Assembly: GCA_002067635.1 (NCBI GenBank)
Contig: MVRB01000220.1
Coordinates: forward strand, 1-10,767
Origin: Methanomassiliicoccales archaeon PtaU1.Bin030
GTDB taxonomy: Archaea; Thermoplasmatota; Thermoplasmata; Methanomassiliicoccales; Methanomassiliicoccaceae
Length of the DNA: 10,767 bases
Direction of reading: 5' to 3'
Position numbers and translations under genes: made by a program. Below are positions 6,670 to 10,767 of the stretch, piece after piece. How positions within the stretch are numbered: position 1 is the first letter of the stretch; every line of letters starts with the position of its first letter. The notes beneath the pieces are model-generated. The model was not told the origin of the DNA and searched no databases. It saw nothing but the letters and a program-made list of their open reading frames with translations.

Positions 6670-7348
6670 ATGCCAGGGACACTATCCGCTGGAACAGGGG
6701 TAGGAGCTCGTCGAGGGCCTGGAAGACCCTCTCCTTGATGTCTGGAGTGATGCTGTCCTCAGGCCATACCTTGGTCAGGGTGGCGTCCATGCCCCAGTGG
6801 TAATCCCTGCCGAGGGAGCGGAAGGACGGGTTCAGGAAGCCGTCGTTGGACAACGCCCAGGCCATGGACTTGGTCCTCTGGTCCTCGAGGACGCCCTGGA
6901 CGAACCTGCTGCGGTCGCCCTCAGGGGAGGGGAGGTAGTGGAAGCCGCAGCACACGCCGGGGCTCAGGTTCCCCTTCCGGTCGCGGACCATGCCGACCTC
7001 CAGGAACATCTCCGGCTCCACACGGGCCTCGCCCCTGTAGAAGTCCTTCCGGAGCATGACCGCGGAGCAGCTGGCCCCTACCGCGCCGTGATAGTTGAAG
7101 GGGGAGCCCTTGACCACGAAGCGCTCCTCCAGGCCGCGGGACCGGACGTACTCGCTCAGGGTGGCCTTGAGGAAGCCCCAGTAGTTCACCTTGTGCTCTT
7201 CGGTGAACGCCTGGTCGGCCGCGCCGATGATCTCCCTGACGGTACCTTCCGCCTCCGCCTTGGAGGACTTGGGGCCGGTGCGGCCGGATTCAAGTATCTG
7301 CTTGGCCATGGCGATTATGGAGCTGAAAGGGGAGGGTTGGGAGGACAT
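6668..7348 (-). CDS. Unrecognised 226-residue protein
   Basis: I do not recognise this protein. The reading frame has the codon bias of its neighbours and ends in TGA at 6668-6670. An in-frame GTG exists at 7357, but it overlaps the purine-rich AAGGTG (7355-7360) that serves as Shine-Dalgarno for the ATG at 7348, so I prefer the ATG. The N-terminus (about 1-70) is mostly helical, with a lysine/alanine-rich stretch near 25-40. The centre (about 75-145) looks like alternating strands and turns (VVKGSPFNYHGAVGASCSAV, EMFLEVGMVRD, GVCCGFHYLP) and holds three cysteines (SC, CC). The end (from about 195) is helical (ERVFQALDELLPLFQRIV). There is no signal peptide or membrane segment, so it is probably cytoplasmic. 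It sits between the RACo-like gene and the MetE-like gene, each across a gap with its own promoter-like sequence, so it may be monocistronic. Its context does not prove a link to one-carbon metabolism. Confidence 0.75.
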   Translation of the reverse strand: MSSQPSPFSSIIAMAKQILESGRTGPKSSKAEAEGTVREIIGAADQAFTEEHKVNYWGFLKATLSEYVRSRGLEERFVVKGSPFNYHGAVGASCSAVMLRKDFYRGEARVEPEMFLEVGMVRDRKGNLSPGVCCGFHYLPSPEGDRSRFVQGVLEDQRTKSMAWALSNDGFLNPSFRSLGRDYHWGMDATLTKVWPEDSITPDIKERVFQALDELLPLFQRIVSLA

Positions 7349-7501
7349 GGTGAACACCTTTTCTCGATTTTGATTATTCTCTGTTTTGTTGGACCTTCGA
7401 ACGATATTTCAAATCTTTTACTCTCCAGATTAATATCAGAATCATTAGGAATAAGTGATCTCAACAGATGTAGAAAAATGGCGCCTGATGAGCGTAATGG
7501 T
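7349..7501 (-). promoter_or_regulatory. AT-rich promoter region of the unknown gene
   Basis: This 153-base gap is strikingly AT-rich compared with the GC-rich genes around it, above all from about 7360 to 7480. On the minus strand it offers TATA-like candidates, GATATTAATC (7429-7438) and TTTGAAATATC (7403-7413), upstream of the ATG at 7348. The Shine-Dalgarno AAGGTG at 7355-7360 is six bases before that ATG. I cannot tell which TATA candidate is used. Confidence 0.45.
7474..7479 (-). terminator. Possible T-tract terminator of the RACo-like gene
   Basis: On the minus strand ATTTTT occurs about 23 bases after the TAG of the RACo-like gene. Archaeal transcription often stops at short T-runs without a hairpin, so this may end the ppcA-RACo transcript. 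The run is short. Confidence 0.3.
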
Positions 7502-9388
7502 CTAATCCCGGCCCCGGTGCCCCCTCGCGGCCTCGAGCCTCTTACGCACCTCGGGGAACTGGTCCATGTCGGTGTGCGGAAGGAACAGCGCTGAGGAGTA
7601 CTGGTCGAAGAACGCCTGCGATGAGGACAGGTCCACATATGTCATGGCGCGGTATATGTCCAGGGCCTCGGCCCTCATATCCTCGGAGAGGAGGCACAGC
7701 TTGGTGCCGCCCAGGGAGGCGTTGCCCAGGAACTGGAAGCGATCCCGCGGAACGTCCGGCAGGAGGCCGATGACCTGGGCGTTGTCGATATCGATGTGCT
7801 GACCGAAGCCGCCGGCGATGTACAGCCGTTCGATGTCACCGAAGGACCGGTCCACGCTCTGCAGCAGCACCGAGCACCCGGCGTAGATCGCCGCCTTGGT
7901 CCGGATGACGTTGGCGATGTCATCGTCGCTCACGGCGATGTCCCGCTTCCCCGCCTCATGGTGGACGACGAACTCCATCCCCCGTCCGGAGGAGCGCACC
8001 CTCTCCGAGGAGTCGGTCTCTATCCTCCCCTTCTTGTCGATGTATCCACGCAGGAACATCTGGGCGATGAGGTCGATGAGGCCGGAGCCGCATATTCCCC
8101 GCGGGCGCTTGTTCCCGATAATGGTGATGTCGATGTCCGTCTCCGTTATCCTTATGGTATCGATGGCCCCGCCCATGGCGCGCATGCCACAGGAGACCTC
8201 CCCGCCCTCGAACGCCGGCCCCGCGGAGGTGGAGCACCCCACGAGCCATTCCTTGTTGCCGAGCACCACCTCGCCGTTGGTGCCGACGTCGATCAGGAGG
8301 GACAGCTCGTCCCGGAGGTGCAGGCCAGAGAGAAGTATGTCAGCGGTGATATCGCCGCCCACGTAGGACGCTCTTCCGGGCACGCAGTACACCGGAGCGC
8401 CGGGCAAGGACCGGATGCCGATGTCCGATGCGGGCAGGACCGGTGGCACGTTGGTGGTGGATATGTACGGAGCGTACCGTATGCTCGTGGGGTCCAGGCC
8501 CAGTAGCATGTGCACCATGGCAGTGTTGCCCCCCACGGCGACGGAGGCGATGTCGGTGTCGCAGGTCCCGGAGTGGAAGCGCCTCCTCTTGTCCCTCTCC
8601 GCGCACAGCTGGGTGATGAGGCCGTTGACGGTGTCCCGCACCAGCTCGTTGAGCCTCCCCACTCCCTTCTCCTCGGCGTACGCGATGCGCGACAGCACGT
8701 CCTCTCCGCACACCAGCTGGCGGTTGTAGTCCGATGCCTGCGCCACCGTCTTCCCGGTGTTGAGGTCCACCAGCTCCGCCACCACCGTGGTGGTGCCGAT
8801 GTCCACGGCGATGCCGTAGTTGGCCAGGGACTTGGACCCCTTCTCTATGGCCATGAGCCTGTGGCTGCCGTCCCATCGGGACAACATCAGGGAGAGCTGC
8901 CAGCCCCCCTCCCGCAGCACCTGGGGCAGCTCCCGCAATATCGGCAGCGGCACCTCCAGTGAGGGGACCTCAAGGGCGTCCATGACCCTCTCCAGATCAC
9001 CGCGGTTGTCCTCTAGGCTGGGGGCGGAGAGGTCCAGACGGCGGCACACCGTCAACGGTGTCAGCTCCCCGGCCTCCCTGCCGCTGTAGGCGGCGAGGAT
9101 CTGGTGCTCGCTTATCTGCGATTCCTCGGGGATGAAAACAGAGACCTCTCCTCTTATCTTTGTCTGGCAGGCCAGCCTGTACCCCAGGTCGTACTCCTCC
9201 CTGCTCAGCTTGCCCATCTCCGAGTCGCTGGGGCCGTCGATGATGACCAGGCATTTGGTGCACGTGCCCTTTCCCCCGCATACGCTGTTGATCTGCGCCC
9301 CCACGGCCACCGCGGCGTCCAGGACCGTCTCCCCGTCCTCGACCTCGGTCATCATCCCGCCCGGAAAGAAGGTCACCTTGTGGGCCAT
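7502..9388 (-). CDS. RACo-like reductive activator of the corrinoid iron-sulfur protein
   Basis: The product (628 residues) matches RACo, the ATP-dependent activator that returns inactive Co(II) CFeSP to Co(I). A plant-type [2Fe-2S] ferredoxin domain fills residues 1 to about 95, with ligands C37, C43, C46 and C74 (CGGKGTCTKC, then LACQTK). A linker and middle domain follow (about 100-185). The ASKHA actin-like ATPase domain starts at about 190: YGIAVDIGTTTVV (phosphate 1, D196), GGNTAMVHMLLGL (about 287-298), LLIDVGTNGEVVL (phosphate 2, D367), GCSTSAGPAFEGG, and IAGGFGQHID (about 524-533, adenosine motif). The length fits RACo (about 630). The start is ATG 9388, with GGAGG ten bases upstream at 9399-9403. 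The substrate should be the CFeSP encoded at 2424-4707. The [2Fe-2S] N-terminus distinguishes it from RamA, the methylamine-methyltransferase activator with a C-terminal ferredoxin domain. It follows ppcA by 97 bases on the same strand. Confidence 0.92.
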   Translation of the reverse strand: MAHKVTFFPGGMMTEVEDGETVLDAAVAVGAQINSVCGGKGTCTKCLVIIDGPSDSEMGKLSREEYDLGYRLACQTKIRGEVSVFIPEESQISEHQILAAYSGREAGELTPLTVCRRLDLSAPSLEDNRGDLERVMDALEVPSLEVPLPILRELPQVLREGGWQLSLMLSRWDGSHRLMAIEKGSKSLANYGIAVDIGTTTVVAELVDLNTGKTVAQASDYNRQLVCGEDVLSRIAYAEEKGVGRLNELVRDTVNGLITQLCAERDKRRRFHSGTCDTDIASVAVGGNTAMVHMLLGLDPTSIRYAPYISTTNVPPVLPASDIGIRSLPGAPVYCVPGRASYVGGDITADILLSGLHLRDELSLLIDVGTNGEVVLGNKEWLVGCSTSAGPAFEGGEVSCGMRAMGGAIDTIRITETDIDITIIGNKRPRGICGSGLIDLIAQMFLRGYIDKKGRIETDSSERVRSSGRGMEFVVHHEAGKRDIAVSDDDIANVIRTKAAIYAGCSVLLQSVDRSFGDIERLYIAGGFGQHIDIDNAQVIGLLPDVPRDRFQFLGNASLGGTKLCLLSEDMRAEALDIYRAMTYVDLSSSQAFFDQYSSALFLPHTDMDQFPEVRKRLEAARGHRGRD

Positions 9389-9485
9389 GTCCTCAGGACC
9401 TCCTTGGGGACTGATGTATGTTTTGGTCGAACAGCGGCACCGGGGGATGCGCGGGGAAGGCCACGCCGGCCATGGTCATACCCCC
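9389..9485 (-). other. Short gap between ppcA and the RACo-like gene
   Basis: The 97-base gap carries the RACo Shine-Dalgarno (GGAGG, 9399-9403). Between it and the start codon lies an 11-base palindrome, GTCCTCAGGAC, at 9389-9399. A 28-codon reading frame on the minus strand (9393-9479) ends four bases before the RACo ATG; I do not call it a gene. No TATA-like box is clear, so read-through from ppcA is likely. Confidence 0.45.
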
Positions 9486-10767
9486 TCATCCCAGGAAACC
9501 GCGGAGGTGGGCGGCCTGGAGCACGAACTCTCCCATGCCCTTCCCCGTGCTGTTCTTGAGGTTGTTCATGATCTGCGAGGTTATCTGGCGGTGCTTCTCG
9601 TCCACCTCGTAGTCGATTTCCAGGTTGTCCACGGCCATGCGCACCTTGAGGGGCAGCATCTTCATGGAATCGGGGTTCATGTACCGCAGGGCGTCCCGCA
9701 TGTTGTCATCGAAGTGGGGGCTCAGCTGCCGCAGGTAATCGAGGTCGGTATCGTCCAGAGCGTCCAGTCCCAGTACCTCGGGAGGGATGCCCAGGGAGTA
9801 GAACGCGCAGCAGAAGCTTATGGCGCGCGGAAGCTTGATGCCCTCGAGGCTGCGGGAGTAACCGAAGAGGCCGATGTGCAGCTTCCTCTTGCGGCGGGCA
9901 GGCACATAGTTGGCGGCCTCGTTCACCAGGGGCGCGAGCTTGATGATCTGCTCCCGGTAGGAGTTGGCGCACCTCTCGATGATATCTCTGCAACGCTCCA
10001 CGTCTACCTCGACGGCCGAAGAGCGCTTCCCCTCGTTGATCTTCTGGATCCCGCTGCGTACCTCGTCATGGGAGTAATCGTACTTGAAGGCGGACTGCAC
10101 CGTGAAGGTCTGCACCGAGGGGTACTCCTTCATGAGGGACTCCACGTTGGTCGGCTTAAGGTTCCCACGGAAGGGCGCGGAGCCCACACCGATGATGGGC
10201 TGGATGCTGACCCCTGTCTCCTCCTCCAGGAGCTGGAGGTTGTACAGCGCGGCCTTGTTCATGAGGATCGCTCCCGCCTGGCCATAGTTCATTGCCGGGT
10301 CCGAACGCGCCAGGAAAACCCTCTGGTACTCCAGGTCCTTGTCCTGCATGTACTTGCGGGTGATGTGGTGAGCGTCCAGCATGTGCTCAAGGTCCTCGAA
10401 CAAGGGTATGACGTTTATCTCGTCGGGCTCGAACGTACCGATCCACTCTGAGAGCCTCACATTGTCCTTGCTGAAGGACATGTGCTGCTTCCCCACCACG
10501 AAGTCCTTGTAGTAGTGGTAGACGCGGTCCAAGGAGGCGGCGGAGGCGGTCATGGGGAGGATGACCTCGAAGATGGGGGGGACCTCGTTCTGGTAGAACA
10601 GCTTGGCAGTATCGAACGAACGAGGTATGGACTCCAGCGTCTCCAGGAGGATCTTGGCGTCATCCTTCTCCACGCTAGGGTTAGGTACTCTAAGGGTGAG
10701 GAAGACATCCTTCCCCAGCTGCTTGTCCCGGAAGTACCAGTCGTACTTTGACAGAAGCTTCTTGATG
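9486..10767 (-). CDS. ppcA: Archaeal-type phosphoenolpyruvate carboxylase (5' end outside the window)
   Basis: This cytoplasmic enzyme adds bicarbonate to PEP to give oxaloacetate, feeding amino-acid and partial TCA synthesis. Most of the small archaeal family (about 480-530 residues) is here: 426 in-frame codons run from the right edge to TGA at 9486-9488. A GTG at 10671-10673 could be mistaken for a start, but the frame continues beyond it with family sequence (WYFRDKQLGKDVFLTLRVPN), so the true start, some 60-90 codons further, lies outside. Family segments are LLETLESIPRSFD, FEVILPMT, INVIPLFED, VFLARSDPAMNYG, IIGVGSAPFRGNLKP, FTVQSAFKYDYSHDE, RKRKLHIGLFGYSRSLEG and a C-terminal FVLQAAHLRGFLG. 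It is unrelated in length to the 900-residue bacterial PEPC. It lies 97 bases upstream of the RACo-like gene on the same strand. A few bacteria also carry this type, so it supports an archaeal host but does not prove it. Confidence 0.95.
   Translation of the reverse strand, partial: IKKLLSKYDWYFRDKQLGKDVFLTLRVPNPSVEKDDAKILLETLESIPRSFDTAKLFYQNEVPPIFEVILPMTASAASLDRVYHYYKDFVVGKQHMSFSKDNVRLSEWIGTFEPDEINVIPLFEDLEHMLDAHHITRKYMQDKDLEYQRVFLARSDPAMNYGQAGAILMNKAALYNLQLLEEETGVSIQPIIGVGSAPFRGNLKPTNVESLMKEYPSVQTFTVQSAFKYDYSHDEVRSGIQKINEGKRSSAVEVDVERCRDIIERCANSYREQIIKLAPLVNEAANYVPARRKRKLHIGLFGYSRSLEGIKLPRAISFCCAFYSLGIPPEVLGLDALDDTDLDYLRQLSPHFDDNMRDALRYMNPDSMKMLPLKVRMAVDNLEIDYEVDEKHRQITSQIMNNLKNSTGKGMGEFVLQAAHLRGFLG

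Noticed and set aside
7349..7357. A GTG start at 7357 for the unknown protein, adding three residues.
   Set aside because: The GTG is part of the AAGGTG Shine-Dalgarno, which is correctly spaced for the ATG at 7348.
6797..7594. A 265-codon open frame on the plus strand crossing the unknown gene and the AT-rich gap.
   Set aside because: It is antisense to the 6668-7348 gene and to the end of the RACo-like gene, changes composition abruptly in the gap, and shows no recognisable domain. The minus-strand frame has the better codon bias and a Shine-Dalgarno.
7502..9388. Reading the ferredoxin/ASKHA protein as RamA, the activator of methylamine corrinoid proteins.
   Set aside because: RamA carries a C-terminal ferredoxin domain with two [4Fe-4S] clusters, while this protein has an N-terminal [2Fe-2S] domain and no such C-terminus; the CFeSP genes nearby also fit RACo.
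9393..9479. A 28-codon reading frame on the minus strand in the gap between ppcA and the RACo-like gene, with a purine-rich stretch before it.
   Set aside because: It is very short, proline-rich without a recognisable motif, and could easily arise by chance in a GC-rich gap. Only conservation in relatives would justify calling it.
9132..10451. A 439-codon open frame on the plus strand opposite the RACo-like gene and ppcA.
   Set aside because: It lies antisense to two strongly supported genes. Long antisense frames are expected in GC-rich DNA with biased third positions, and its translation shows no family motif.
1..10767. CRISPR arrays, insertion sequences, tRNA or rRNA genes.
   Set aside because: I saw no regularly spaced repeats, transposase motifs, terminal inverted repeats or RNA-gene signatures anywhere in the window.

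Overview
The window reads as a one-carbon and autotrophic carbon-metabolism locus centred on the acetyl-CoA synthase (ACS) side of the Wood-Ljungdahl pathway. The host is probably an archaeon. The last gene is an archaeal-type PEP carboxylase, and the GC-rich genes (roughly 60% GC by eye) use many AGG (Arg) and ATA (Ile) codons, which is unusual for a GC-rich bacterium. Two upstream regions also hold TATA-like boxes. A Thermoplasmatota-like lineage would fit, but this is inference; an anaerobic bacterium such as a Chloroflexota member is not excluded. The ACS proteins have bacterial (acetogen-like) architecture rather than that of classical methanogen Cdh subunits.

Layout, plus strand: the last 43 codons of an unrecognised gene (1-132), a 130-base leader, then a tight operon acsB/cdhC (263-2413), acsD/cdhD (2424-3383) and acsC/cdhE (3385-4707). 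These encode the ACS catalytic subunit and both subunits of the corrinoid iron-sulfur protein (CFeSP). No CO dehydrogenase catalytic subunit (CooS/CdhA), CdhB or methyl-H4folate:CFeSP methyltransferase (AcsE) is in the window.

Layout, minus strand, converging on the operon: reading from the right edge leftward come an archaeal PEP carboxylase that runs off the window (9486-10767), a RACo-like reductive activator of the CFeSP (7502-9388), an AT-rich intergenic segment, an unrecognised 226-residue protein (6668-7348), a short promoter-bearing gap, a MetE/UROD-fold zinc methyltransferase-like protein (5580-6602), and a CooC-type nickel-insertion ATPase (4835-5578) one base after it.

How they work together: CdhD/CdhE carry the methyl group on a corrinoid. 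AcsB joins it with CO and CoA to make acetyl-CoA at the Ni-Ni-[4Fe-4S] A-cluster, whose six cysteine ligands are all present. RACo re-reduces Co(II) CFeSP that has fallen out of the cycle. CooC probably loads nickel. PEP carboxylase makes oxaloacetate from PEP, which derives from acetyl-CoA through pyruvate. The MetE-like protein could draw methyl groups off the CFeSP, but its substrate cannot be read from sequence. The main points for a second look are the full-length bacterial-type ACS module in a probable archaeon, the MetE-like/CooC gene pair, and the unknown gene lodged among these genes.
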